Shown here: positions 28,173 through 36,428 of the stretch, one piece after another
Layout of the letters: the number at the start of each line of letters is the position of its first letter
Position numbering within the stretch: the stretch's first letter is position 1
From: Gammaproteobacteria bacterium
GTDB lineage: Bacteria > Pseudomonadota > Gammaproteobacteria > Pseudomonadales > IMCC2047
Length of the DNA: 64,000 nucleotides
Direction: 5' to 3'
Assembly: GCA_021773395.1 (NCBI GenBank)
Contig: JAJFKB010000002.1
Location: forward strand, 577,050-641,049
Program-made: the position numbers and the translations under genes
Notes under the pieces: generated by a model
What the model saw: only the letters and a program-made list of their open reading frames with translations
What the model was told of the DNA's origin: nothing
Database searches by the model: none

Positions 28173-29264
28173 ATGGGATTCAACTGCGGCATCGTCGGCC
28201 TACCCAACGTCGGCAAATCAACGCTTTTTAACGCATTAACCAAAGCACAGATAGGTGCTGAAAACTTCCCCTTCTGTACCATCGAGCCCAATTCAGGCAT
28301 CGTTCCCATGCCTGACTCCAGATTGGAAAAACTGGCTGACATCGTTTCGCCAGAACGTGTCATACCCACGACTATGGAGTTTGTCGATATCGCGGGATTG
28401 GTTGCCGGTGCGTCCAAAGGGGAAGGCTTAGGCAACCAGTTTCTCGCTAACATTCGGGAAACTGATGCTATCGCACATGTGGTACGCTGCTTCGAAGATG
28501 AAAATATCATTCACGTTTCCAATCAAGTAAATCCAGCTGATGATATTGAAGTCATCAATACGGAACTTGCTCTGGCTGATCTGGAAAGCGTTGAAAAACA
28601 GCTGCAGCGAGTTGTTCGAACCGCTAAAAGCGGTGATAAGGACGCCATCAAAGAAAAAATCCTGCTGGAAAAATTACTACCCCACCTAAACGAAGCAAAG
28701 CCTGTTCGGTCACTGGAGCTGAGTGACGAGGAAAGAAAACTGGTTAAGGGCTTCCACCTGCTCACGACTAAACCGACCATGTACATTGCAAATGTCGACG
28801 AGGAAGGATTTGAAGATAACCCACACCTAAAAATCGTGCAGGAAATCGCCGCCGCCGAAGGCGCGCCAGTGGTAGCTGTTTGCAGCAAACTGGAAGCAGA
28901 AATTGTCGAACTGGAAGAGGACGAGAAAGCCGAATTCCTCGCCGACATCGGTATGGAAGAACCGGGTCTCAATCGTGTCATTCATGCAGGCTACCAACTT
29001 CTTGGCTTACAGACGTATTTCACCGCTGGCGTGAAAGAGGTTCGCGCCTGGACGGTTAAAATAGGTGCCAGAGCTCCGCAGGCTGCCGCCGTAATTCATA
29101 CCGATTTTGAAAAAGGTTTTATTCGCGCCGAAATCGTCTCATACGACGACTTCATTGCCAATAATGGTGAACAAGGCGCTAAGGAAGCAGGAAAATGGCG
29201 ATTAGAAGGTAAAGAGTATATTGTTCAGGATGGCGACGTCATTCACTTTAGATTTAATGTCTAA
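28173..29264 (+). CDS. ychF: Redox-regulated ATPase YchF (OLA1 family)
   Basis: Obg-like P-loop protein of 363 residues that prefers ATP and binds ribosomes. G1 is [15 protein letters not shown]3 lies in [20 protein letters not shown]; in place of the GTPase NKxD it has NVDE (IANVDEEGF), the reason the family accepts ATP. The C-terminal TGS domain ends [11 protein letters not shown]. It follows pth, its almost invariant neighbour, and precedes tRNA-Met. Confidence 0.97.
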   Translation: MGFNCGIVGLPNVGKSTLFNALTKAQIGAENFPFCTIEPNSGIVPMPDSRLEKLADIVSPERVIPTTMEFVDIAGLVAGASKGEGLGNQFLANIRETDAIAHVVRCFEDENIIHVSNQVNPADDIEVINTELALADLESVEKQLQRVVRTAKSGDKDAIKEKILLEKLLPHLNEAKPVRSLELSDEERKLVKGFHLLTTKPTMYIANVDEEGFEDNPHLKIVQEIAAAEGAPVVAVCSKLEAEIVELEEDEKAEFLADIGMEEPGLNRVIHAGYQLLGLQTYFTAGVKEVRAWTVKIGARAPQAAAVIHTDFEKGFIRAEIVSYDDFIANNGEQGAKEAGKWRLEGKEYIVQDGDVIHFRFNV

Positions 29265-29335
29265 ATCGCCACTTAGAATCTTGACAAAACTCCCTGAAAT
29301 CGCCAGAATTCGCATCCTTCTGTTTTCAGGAATAT

Positions 29336-29412
29336 GGCTATGTAGCTCAGTTGGTTAGAGCACAGCATTCATAATGCTGGGGTCGGTGGTTCAAGTCCAC
29401 CCATAGCTACCA
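29336..29412 (+). tRNA. Elongator tRNA-Met (anticodon CAT)
   Basis: 77-base cloverleaf: acceptor GGCTATG/CATAGCT (first pair G-T), D arm AGCTCAGTTGGTTAGAGC, anticodon stem CAGCA/TGCTG with loop TTCATAA, variable loop GGGTC, T arm GGTGG-TTCAAGT-CCACC, encoded CCA. The body closely resembles E. coli metT, so elongator Met rather than initiator or Ile2. Placed right after ychF, and at the left edge of a region with accessory genes. Confidence 0.96.
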
Positions 29413-29420
29413 GTAATATC

Positions 29421-29450
29421 AAAGGCTTACGCATTTCGTAAGCCTTTTTT
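29421..29450 (+). terminator. Terminator after tRNA-Met
   Basis: AAAGGCTTACG/CGTAAGCCTTT stem (29421-29431 and 29437-29447) with a 4-5 base loop and a run of six T, 9 bases after the tRNA. Strong rho-independent terminator. Confidence 0.93.
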
Positions 29451-29517
29451 GATTCTAATCCTTTCCACATTTTTACCACATTTAACGCCGCGTTAACTGG
29501 TTAAGTGATGTTGGCGA

Positions 29518-29543
29518 CTTTGCTGCGTTTCTTTGCAGCAAAG
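29518..29543. other. Isolated 9-bp hairpin upstream of vapB
   Basis: CTTTGCTGC (29518-29526) pairs perfectly with GCAGCAAAG (29535-29543) across an 8-base loop. No T run follows in either direction. It lies between the tRNA terminator and the vapBC operator; role unknown. Confidence 0.45.
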
Positions 29544-29599
29544 GTGACAATATTACTGAATCCATTTGAACGCTTTGTTATGTTGATATTTTATGTTAA

Positions 29600-29627
29600 T
29601 GTGTACACTTTAGCATAAGTATACACA
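29600..29627 (+). promoter_or_regulatory. vapBC operator (inverted repeat)
   Basis: TGTGTACACTT (29600-29610) and AAGTATACACA (29617-29627) form an 11-bp inverted repeat with one mismatch around a 6-base spacer, ending 11 bases before the vapB ATG. This is the expected binding site for the VapB or VapBC repressor complex. Confidence 0.8.
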
Positions 29628-29638
29628 AAGGTGTTTTT

Positions 29639-29833
29639 ATGAGAACAAACATTGTAATTGATGATGAGCTTATGGCAAGCGCTTTAAAAGCTAGCGGTTT
29701 AAATACCAAAAAAGATGTCGTTGAAGAAGGACTGAAGTTGCTTGTTAAAATACACAAGCAACAAGCTGTTAGAAGCCTAAGGGGTAAAATCAGGTGGGAA
29801 GGCGACTTAGATGAGATGCGAGGCGGTAAGTGA
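29639..29833 (+). CDS. vapB: VapB-type antitoxin
   Basis: 64-residue antitoxin. The N-terminus MRTNIVIDDELMASALKASG with TKKDVVEEGLKLL is a ribbon-helix-helix DNA-binding domain of the VapB/DUF2191 group; the C-terminal part KIRWEGDLDEMRGGK is the toxin-neutralising tail. It overlaps the toxin gene by 4 bases (GTGA) and has an operator just upstream, so autoregulation is very likely. Confidence 0.9.
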   Translation: MRTNIVIDDELMASALKASGLNTKKDVVEEGLKLLVKIHKQQAVRSLRGKIRWEGDLDEMRGGK

Positions 29834-30231
29834 TTATTGCTGATACTAGTGTTTGGATAGATTATTTTAATGGAAAAGTAGACTCTTATACTGACGAGTT
29901 GGATAAACAATTGAATGAAGGAAATGTTGTTTTAGGCGATTTAATATTGCTAGAAATATTACAGGGAATAAAAAGTGATAAAGAATATAGCAAAACCAAA
30001 AAGATATTAGAGACACTAGATCAATACGAAATGCTTGGTCAGAGCATGGTAACAAGATGCGCAAACAACTATCGTCAGCTGCGAAAGCAAGGTATGACAA
30101 TAAGAAAAACCGCAGATGTAATCATTGCGACATTTTGCATCGAGAATAAAATACCGCTTCTGTTTACAGATAGAGACTTCAAGCCATTTGTAGAGCATTG
30201 CGGCTTAATTTCTGTCGTTCCAAAAACATAA
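29830..30231 (+). CDS. vapC: VapC-type PIN-domain ribonuclease toxin
   Basis: 133-residue PIN-domain toxin, usually a tRNA- or rRNA-specific endoribonuclease. GTG start overlapping the vapB stop. The acidic metal-binding residues are in place: Asp5 (IIADTSVWID), the Glu of LLEIL (about 43), and the two Asp in KTADVIIATF and LFTDRDF. The gene appears intact. The A+T-rich, less biased codons differ from the housekeeping genes before it, consistent with acquisition at the tRNA-Met site. Confidence 0.92.
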   Translation: MIIADTSVWIDYFNGKVDSYTDELDKQLNEGNVVLGDLILLEILQGIKSDKEYSKTKKILETLDQYEMLGQSMVTRCANNYRQLRKQGMTIRKTADVIIATFCIENKIPLLFTDRDFKPFVEHCGLISVVPKT

Positions 30232-30784
30232 CAGTTATATACTGCGCATGCGCGTTTTGCCGCTGGCGCATTTTTCGGCGACATCTGTAATAGACTGAAT
30301 CGAAAGGGATTTTCAGGATTTTCCCAGATTCCCTTCCGAACAAAGCGAGCGTGTGTTGATTTGAATTGAGAATTGACCCAGGATTTGCGCAGAGTCGTGA
30401 CCCTAGTGCTCCACCCAGAAACCGTGCTGGTTGCAGGCTTAAGATATTCGTAACCGGGTCAACATTAATTGCAAAAATCTCGCTAATTGGATCAATTTTC
30501 AGTGCAATTCAACACTCAAGGCTGTTATTCGAGCTCAGGACTGTTATTCGAGTTGGTTAATTACGATGTTGCTGTCTGCTTACAGCTAAGTATTAGAACT
30601 TAGTCTATGTGGCTGATTGGGCTATTTCTCAGCACACTCACCAGCCGGTTTGTTTTGGGAGTTGACATTCAATACCCTCCATTTCGTCCTAAAGTAACGT
30701 TACAGTGCTGGTACAAGAAATTAATCCTTCAGTAGGGGTAAAGAGGAGAGCACCAAGGCGGGAGAATGGATATTCTCTCCTCCA
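30232..30784. other. Gene-poor region with IS21-like end repeats
   Basis: 553 bases without a supported gene. Two related direct repeats of 19 bases, 30456-30474 and 30489-30507 (pattern GGxTCAA.xTT.AxTGCAA), resemble the multiple end repeats of IS21-family elements, and a second pair, CTGTTATTCGAG, lies at about 30522-30533 and 30540-30551. No transposase remains. A small palindrome GAGAAT/ATTCTC lies at 30762-30777 after the stop of the next gene on the minus strand. Confidence 0.4.
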
Positions 30785-31414
30785 TCATCTAACAAAACCG
30801 ATTACAGAAACAAAATGGGAGATGGATCCAACAAGTACGAAAAGATGCCATATGCCATGAGCATGGCGAAGCCAGTTCAGTTCGTCGACAATATAGAAGA
30901 TTATACCGACTGTGTAGGCTATACCGCCCGTCAAAAGCCAAAAAAAGCCCAACCCCGGTAGGGCCGCTTTGAGGCTGCCGATATCTATAGAACAAATCCA
31001 TCCCATACTTAGATAAATTATAATCTGGCCAACCTTGATAGCTCGCCCGGATAAGAAAATCTCTGAAAGTATTCCAATTACGGCCAGCGTCCATACGGTA
31101 CCCAGAATTATCCAGCCATTTAAGTTACGCATGCTGACCAGCATGAAGGGCGTATAGGTGCCGGCAATGAGCAAATAGATCGAGACATGATCCAACACTT
31201 TGAAAATGCGTTTGAGCTTGGGCGGATGAAAACTATGGTAAAGCGTGGACATGCTGTAGAGCAGCACCAGGCTTAAGCCAAAGATACTAAATCCTGTGAT
31301 GACAATCGGATCTCCGATCTGAATGCTAACAGTCAGGAGGGAACCTAATGCGATTAACGCAAATACAGCGCCCACCAGATGACTGATACTGTTGAGTTTT
31401 TCGCCGTAGTACAT
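30785..31414 (-). CDS. Hemolysin III/TrhA (PAQR-like) membrane protein
   Basis: 209-residue inner-membrane protein with seven predicted helices. Family marks: EKLNSISHLVGAVFAL at the start, STLYHSFHPP, LDHVSIYLLIAGTYTPF, and the C-terminal RHAHGIWHLFVLVGSISHF. These His, Asp and Ser residues form the zinc-binding site of PAQR receptors. E. coli YqfA/TrhA is linked to membrane energetics; hemolytic activity is not shown for most members. It stands alone on the minus strand. Confidence 0.92.
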   Translation of the reverse strand: MYYGEKLNSISHLVGAVFALIALGSLLTVSIQIGDPIVITGFSIFGLSLVLLYSMSTLYHSFHPPKLKRIFKVLDHVSIYLLIAGTYTPFMLVSMRNLNGWIILGTVWTLAVIGILSEIFLSGRAIKVGQIIIYLSMGWICSIDIGSLKAALPGLGFFWLLTGGIAYTVGIIFYIVDELNWLRHAHGIWHLFVLVGSISHFVSVIGFVR

Positions 31415-31810
31415 ATTTCTAGATCACTCCAATCAGAGCCGCATTTTATCTTGAAACGGTGTTCTGAAAAATATCGGTATAACCTGATTTGAAATTTGGG
31501 GTCAGGGGCAGTGTGAAAACTCCAGCCAATCGGACAAAAGCCCCGCTGCGCTTCTACTCACCATAGCATTTTTATATGTTTTCGTGGCACGTTTTAATTG
31601 TTGTCGTGGCTATTTTCTCTCGATCATTGCTAGCAGGCTGCCCGCTCCGTGGCGACAGCGGCTATAGGGTGATTTCGATATAACCATTTATATCAAGACC
31701 AGTAAGGTCTCTTGTTGGCTGCTAAGCGAACGTAACGATTATTTTTTAATCAAACGTTTAAGCCAAGCCGTTTTGACTACTCCGTTGTTCACTTTGAATC
31801 TAGAACCACT
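31415..31810. other. Intergenic region, no gene seen
   Basis: 396 bases. Holds TTTGGGGTCAGGGGCAG at 31495-31511, a motif type often found near REP-associated or Y1 transposases (a second TGGGGTCAG lies on the minus strand at 33948-33939), and an AGACC/GGTCT hairpin at 31696-31710. No open frame with a ribosome site was found. Confidence 0.35.
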
Positions 31811-32188
31811 TTATTTCTTGTCTTTCATTTTATCTTTTAAGTCAGCAAAGGGATTATGCGTCGCCGGTTTATGTTTGCTGTCGTTGGAGCTGCCATAACG
31901 CACCTGATTCTCGAATTTCGTATGCTCTTCATCATGACAGTAAAGACACAATAACTCCCAGTTACTGCCATCGGATGGGTTATTATCGTGATCATGGTCT
32001 ATGTGATGCACTGTCAACTCACGGAGATTGACTCGAGTGAACTCGCGGCTACAACGACCGCAAACCCATGGGTAAAGTTTTAGGCTCTGCTCACGATAGC
32101 TTTTTTCACGTTTAGCGATGTACTCGCGTTGCTCAGCCAGCACACGATCCAGCTTGCTCGACTTTGTATCAACTGATGCCATGGCCAT
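31811..32188 (-). CDS. yajD: YajD family HNH nuclease
   Basis: 125-residue protein of the YajD HNH group. Zinc-binding CGRC and CLYC pairs flank the HNH core LTVHHIDHDHDNNPSDGSNW...CHDEEH. Host-encoded function is unknown; the family is widespread in chromosomes and is probably not a restriction enzyme by itself. Basic, lysine-rich tail KDKMKDKK. The start could be the ATG at 32188 or the second Met two codons later. Confidence 0.88.
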   Translation of the reverse strand: MAMASVDTKSSKLDRVLAEQREYIAKREKSYREQSLKLYPWVCGRCSREFTRVNLRELTVHHIDHDHDNNPSDGSNWELLCLYCHDEEHTKFENQVRYGSSNDSKHKPATHNPFADLKDKMKDKK

Positions 32189-32426
32189 CTCTCAAGGCAA
32201 TATAAACTGTATAAGAATACTTAATAAGTTAGCGCCGGAGTAACATTTGATCTCCAGCCTAGACTGTTGATAGTACGCATTCGAGCTTTAAATGTCGAAC
32301 GGATGCAGTATGGCGAAAGCTGATTACACAACGTCGCTAAAATCTCGATTCTGCATACTTTTACTTCTGTCCAAAAGTGGACATTCGGTCAAAAATAGAT
32401 GCGTTCTCTTTACGTTCTGCCTCTAT

Positions 32427-33242
32427 TTACCACTCAGCAGGATCAAGACCATAGAATGTCTGCAACTGCTTATAAAGTTCCGGTAGTCTCTTCTTCATCT
32501 GATCTGATTTTTCAAAAAAGGATTCGGTAGCAACAGCGAAAAATTCAGAGGCAGAAACAGCCCCATATTCATCAATCACCTTATTTTTACCCCATTCCAC
32601 ACGGTCGAGAAATTCATCATATTCCTGTGTTAGTACCTCTGCCCATTCTTTATAGTGAGCACTTTCCCGAAGGATAGGCAAGCCATCCATAACCCCATTT
32701 TCTTCATCCAGTTTATGGGCAAATTCGTGCAGAACCACATTATGACCATCCTGCTCATTACTCGAACCTCGCACTACATCCGCTAAGGACAGGACGATTG
32801 GCCCACGGTACCAGGACTCACCGGCCCGAGCGCTGTCTCCATGTACTTCCACCAAGCCGTCATAGCTGACTTCTCTCGCCATATAGGTGTCTGGATAAAC
32901 AAGAATGGTTTCAAATCCAGGGAAATACTTCTTTCCCCTATTCACCAGCAGCATGCAAGCATTAGCCGCTATGATAAGTCGAATCTCATCGGTGATTTCA
33001 AGGCCATCACAACCGACAAAGACCTTTTCATCAAGAAAATAATTGATACAACCTTGTAGTGTTTCACGCAACTCTTTAGGTAAACGTGTGTACAGCGGTA
33101 CATTGTTCTCAAGAATTGCAATATGCTCAAGAGAAACTGGCGTTTGGAAAAGGCGATTACGGCGCGCCTTTCCTCTAAATCGTAGAATTCCCCAGGTTAT
33201 TGCGACCAGTGCAAGAAAAGTGAAAATCATAAATGGTTGCAA
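32427..33242 (-). CDS. mtfA: MtfA-like zinc metallopeptidase (M90)
   Basis: 271-residue protein with one N-terminal hydrophobic segment and the zinc motif HEFAH in NVVLHEFAHKLDEENGVMDG, which is the M90/MtfA signature; a further conserved SEFFAVATESFFE lies near 230. E. coli MtfA binds the repressor Mlc and affects glucose uptake, whereas here no pts gene is nearby. The ORF is intact and alone. Confidence 0.93.
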   Translation of the reverse strand: MQPFMIFTFLALVAITWGILRFRGKARRNRLFQTPVSLEHIAILENNVPLYTRLPKELRETLQGCINYFLDEKVFVGCDGLEITDEIRLIIAANACMLLVNRGKKYFPGFETILVYPDTYMAREVSYDGLVEVHGDSARAGESWYRGPIVLSLADVVRGSSNEQDGHNVVLHEFAHKLDEENGVMDGLPILRESAHYKEWAEVLTQEYDEFLDRVEWGKNKVIDEYGAVSASEFFAVATESFFEKSDQMKKRLPELYKQLQTFYGLDPAEW

Positions 33243-33358
33243 CGCAATATCCCCTTACCAGTAAACGGTAGTATTTCAGATTATATATCTTCATTTGAAA
33301 GCCCTGATACTAAAGCAACTTTGGGTCAATTTGATGTGGTTCAATAGACCTGTACAAC

Positions 33359-33387
33359 CCAGTTAAGGTTAAAATAACCTAAACTGG
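33359..33387. repeat. 13-bp inverted repeat at the edge of an IS3 remnant
   Basis: CCAGTTAAGGTTA (33359-33371) and TAACCTAAACTGG (33375-33387) pair with one mismatch across AAA. It lies 13 bases before the degraded orfA and probably marks the element end or its promoter region. Confidence 0.5.
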
Positions 33388-33399
33388 AGTTGAAAGATA

Positions 33400-33667
33400 A
33401 TCACAAAAAAGACATATTCGAAGGAATTTAAACTGGATGCGGAGAGCCTGGTGATTGGGCAAGGCTATAACCCAAAGAGATGCAGCCCGAAGCATTGATA
33501 TCAATGCCAGCATGCTGGGTCGGTGGGTTAGAGAACATCGGACTAATGATTATCACGCATTTCGCAGTAACGGCAAGTTGACACCGGAGCAGAAGGAAAT
33601 TCGTAAGCTCAATGCCCAGTTAAAACAGCTGGAGTTGGAGAAACGCACTCTAAAGGAGACGACTTTC
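33400..33667 (+). pseudogene. IS3-family orfA remnant (frameshifted, truncated)
   Basis: The frame from 33400 reads TKKTYSKEFKLDAESLVIGQ, the standard IS3 orfA start (the ATG has become ATC); around 33465-33472 it slips into the next frame and continues TQRDAARSIDINASMLGRWV and LTPEQKEIRKLNAQLKQLEL, the HTH and leucine-zipper part. It breaks off near 33667, where an opposed remnant begins. No orfB remains. Confidence 0.8.
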
Positions 33668-33669
33668 GG

Positions 33670-33874
33670 TTCAATTGGTCAACGCAGTCTCTTCCCGGAG
33701 ATGTTCATTTTTCCGTCGCAAACTCTCCATCTCATGTTAATTTTCTTTCTTTGGGCGAACACCTAACTCCATCGCTATATCTGCCGGTGGACGACCTGAC
33801 TCTTCCATCAAACGAATTGCTTCCAGTTTAAACTCACGGGTATAGCTTTTATACAACTTTCTTTTGTGGTTCAT
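33670..33874 (-). pseudogene. Second IS3-family orfA remnant, opposite strand
   Basis: On the minus strand from ATG 33874 the reading is MNHKRKLYKSYTREFKLEAI, then RLMEESGRPPADIAMELGVR, an IS3 orfA N-terminus; it stops in frame after VRPKKEN, then the zipper part SLRRKNEHLREET follows behind the stop. A deletion has joined its HTH to the zipper. The sequence TGTATCCATTAAAATGGGGAG (33911 on) beyond its start may be the element end. Confidence 0.75.
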
Positions 33875-33881
33875 TCGGATA

Positions 33882-34109
33882 CTCCTCTAACGATGTTATC
33901 GCTGAATTAATGTATCCATTAAAATGGGGAGCTTCAGTCTGACCCCAGTTTTTAAGAGTATTGCTATCCGGTTGATTCAGCGCAAGTCCATATAGATTCA
34001 AACAGCACCACCTAAAGTATTGGTCTACACTAGTATATTGAACATGACTGTGGAAAACCGTGGTCATTTTTTATCTATCAACTGCTTAACACAGGCAAAA
34101 TACAAAGTT
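33882..34109. other. Region between the IS3 remnants and the fusion ATPase gene
   Basis: 228 bases. Holds a putative IS3 end near 33911 and a TGGGGTCAG motif on the minus strand (33948-33939). No ribosome site is clear for either of the possible ATG starts (34044, 34110) of the next gene. Confidence 0.35.
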
Positions 34110-36428
34110 ATGACCAGCACTAGCAGCACCCTGACTAACAACTCTGTAGCCGACAAAGTTGAGGCTGCGCTCAATTCCATTGATCGCGAGCAGTTTGCAG
34201 GCCACAGCATTCCCTCACGCGAGGCAGCCGAGCAAATTCTGTTGGCTCTTACGGCACAACCGATCAAGAAAATCCTTCATCTTGGTGCCGGAGCAGGTTA
34301 TCTAACTGCGCTGCTAGCTACATTTGCCGAGCAGGTGATTGCGATAGAAAAAAGGCCGATTTCTGCAGCAGTCGCCATCCAGTGTTTTAAGAAGAATGGT
34401 TTTGCCAATATAGATTATCGAATCAGCGACGCCGACAAAGGTGCTCCTGAAGAGGGTCCATTTGATGCGATCATCGTCGCCTCTCCATCAATAAGAAACC
34501 TGCCACTCCTTGAACAGTTATCCGCCCACGGCGAGATGATAAGTCTTGAAAAGACGGGCGATGGTCTGGTTAAACTTACCAAATATAAAAGGTCGGACGG
34601 TGATCGTTTTAACCGTGAAGAACTGAGCCTCGTTAAGGCGCTGTTCAATCTCAACAAACCAAAGCCATCAAATGAACAGGAATTCAGTCAAGAAAAACTG
34701 AATCTACCCGATTACTCCAACGACGAGAATGACACTGTCTGCGAGTTTGGTCTGGATAAGGCCGAGGCATTACAGCGAGCAAAAATTAATGCTAAAAGAA
34801 AGAAAACCCTGTTCGTTGACGAGTTGCATAAACTGATTCAGGTTGATGATATCGAGCTTTATCGCTCGCTGGCCAAACAAAGCAAACTGCCTCTGGGCAA
34901 AGTTGAGCATTTGCTGGAGCACATCCAGCCCGGCCTTTTCAACGCCTGCCCCAGGGCGTTTCTCGATTACAATCATTTAATACCTGCATATATCAAAGGC
35001 AACAGGCTTAAACTGGTCACCCATGATCCAGATGCTTCGACCTCCGATATCCAACATATCTTTCCAAACTATAAAATCGAAAAAATACTGGTTACACCGA
35101 CTGACTTCCACCGCTTGTGGTCAGTGCTTGATTTGTACAGGAGAAGTAGCAATTTATCTCTTTCTCCAGAGATTCCCCAGGAAGAGGATCTCTTAAAAAA
35201 GGACACCTCAGAGCCAGAGCCTCACCTGATTTCTGTGTTTGAGGCACTGCTGCTTGATGCGGTCGCTGAAAGAGCCAGTGACATTCATGTTGAGCAATAC
35301 AACGAGCGCATCAGAATCAGGCTGCGCGTGGATGGTGAACTCATTGATGTCAACTACTACAACCTGAGTGTCAAAGAACTCAGAGGCCTGATTAATGTTA
35401 TTAAGTTGCGCTGCAACCTGAATATCGCTGAACGGCGCCTGCCGCAGGGTGGACGATCCCGTTTAACCGTGGGCGGTAATGTTTTCGACTTGCGGGTCCA
35501 GACTCAACCATCACTGCATGGCGAGCACGTTATTATTCGTTTGCTGCCACAGAATAGCTCAACCATTGAAATTGAGGATCTCGGGTTTTCCCGTCAAATC
35601 GCTAACCACTATCGGCGCCTGCTGAACAATCCAGCAGGACTGGTTCTAGTGGTGGGACCTACCGGATCGGGAAAATCCACAACGTTGTATGCGGGTCTGC
35701 AATTGCTTGCCAACGATGGTCACAGAAAGGTCATCACCATTGAAGATCCGATCGAGTATTCCATCAATAATATCCAGCAGGTGCGCGTCAGGCCCGAAAT
35801 CGATTTTAACTTTGCCGATGCGATGCGCTCCTTTGTAAGACAAGACCCGGATGTCATCCTGGTTGGGGAAATTCGCGATCAGGAGACAGCTCTTGAAGCC
35901 ATACGTGCATCTCAGACAGGTCACGTCGTGCTTTCCACCCTACACAGTAATGATGCTGTCGATGCGCTACAGCGCGTTTACGATCTGGGTATCCAGCCTA
36001 ATTCTCTGGCCAGTGAGTTGCTGGCTGTCATTGCGCAGCGCTTGGCAAAAAAAATCTGCCCGCACTGCAAAGAAGAAACACAGCCCGAGCCGGAAATTCT
36101 TAGCGAATTATTTCCCGAAGGTGCACCGGACAACTTCCGCTGCTTTAAAGGCAAGGGCTGCTCTCAATGCAAAAACACTGGCAGTCATGGCCGCGTTGCA
36201 GTGGTCGAATATATGCAGATCAATGACTCGATTCGCAATGCGATTTCAAAACAGCCACCAATCGGCGAGATGCGCAAATTGGCGCTGGATTGCGGTCTGG
36301 TGAGCATGCGCGACAGTGCACTAGATCACGTTATACAGGGCAACATTCCATTATCAGAATTACCCAGAATCTTGCCTGCCGAAAGGATGGCACCTGAACC
36401 AAGAGGCCAGCTGGATACTCCCCTATGA
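34110..36428 (+). CDS. Fusion of an isoaspartate-methyltransferase-like domain with a GspE/PilB-type secretion ATPase
   Basis: About 772 residues. Residues about 10-175 match protein-L-isoaspartate O-methyltransferase: SIPSREAAEQILLAL, the SAM loop ILHLGAGAGYLTALLA (55-70) and FDAIIVASPS. Residues about 230-370 look like the GspE N-terminal domain. Residues about 385-770 are a complete GspE ATPase: Walker A GPTGSGKSTT (near 516), Asp box IEDPIEY, Walker B ILVGEIRDQETA, HVVLSTLHSNDA, and the zinc tetracysteine CPHC...CSQC (about 650-688). No other type II secretion or type IV pilus gene is nearby. The ATG at 34110 was chosen because it stands just before the methyltransferase domain; the frame opens at 34020. 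The stop overlaps the start of the next ATPase gene. Confidence 0.88.
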   Translation: MTSTSSTLTNNSVADKVEAALNSIDREQFAGHSIPSREAAEQILLALTAQPIKKILHLGAGAGYLTALLATFAEQVIAIEKRPISAAVAIQCFKKNGFANIDYRISDADKGAPEEGPFDAIIVASPSIRNLPLLEQLSAHGEMISLEKTGDGLVKLTKYKRSDGDRFNREELSLVKALFNLNKPKPSNEQEFSQEKLNLPDYSNDENDTVCEFGLDKAEALQRAKINAKRKKTLFVDELHKLIQVDDIELYRSLAKQSKLPLGKVEHLLEHIQPGLFNACPRAFLDYNHLIPAYIKGNRLKLVTHDPDASTSDIQHIFPNYKIEKILVTPTDFHRLWSVLDLYRRSSNLSLSPEIPQEEDLLKKDTSEPEPHLISVFEALLLDAVAERASDIHVEQYNERIRIRLRVDGELIDVNYYNLSVKELRGLINVIKLRCNLNIAERRLPQGGRSRLTVGGNVFDLRVQTQPSLHGEHVIIRLLPQNSSTIEIEDLGFSRQIANHYRRLLNNPAGLVLVVGPTGSGKSTTLYAGLQLLANDGHRKVITIEDPIEYSINNIQQVRVRPEIDFNFADAMRSFVRQDPDVILVGEIRDQETALEAIRASQTGHVVLSTLHSNDAVDALQRVYDLGIQPNSLASELLAVIAQRLAKKICPHCKEETQPEPEILSELFPEGAPDNFRCFKGKGCSQCKNTGSHGRVAVVEYMQINDSIRNAISKQPPIGEMRKLALDCGLVSMRDSALDHVIQGNIPLSELPRILPAERMAPEPRGQLDTPL

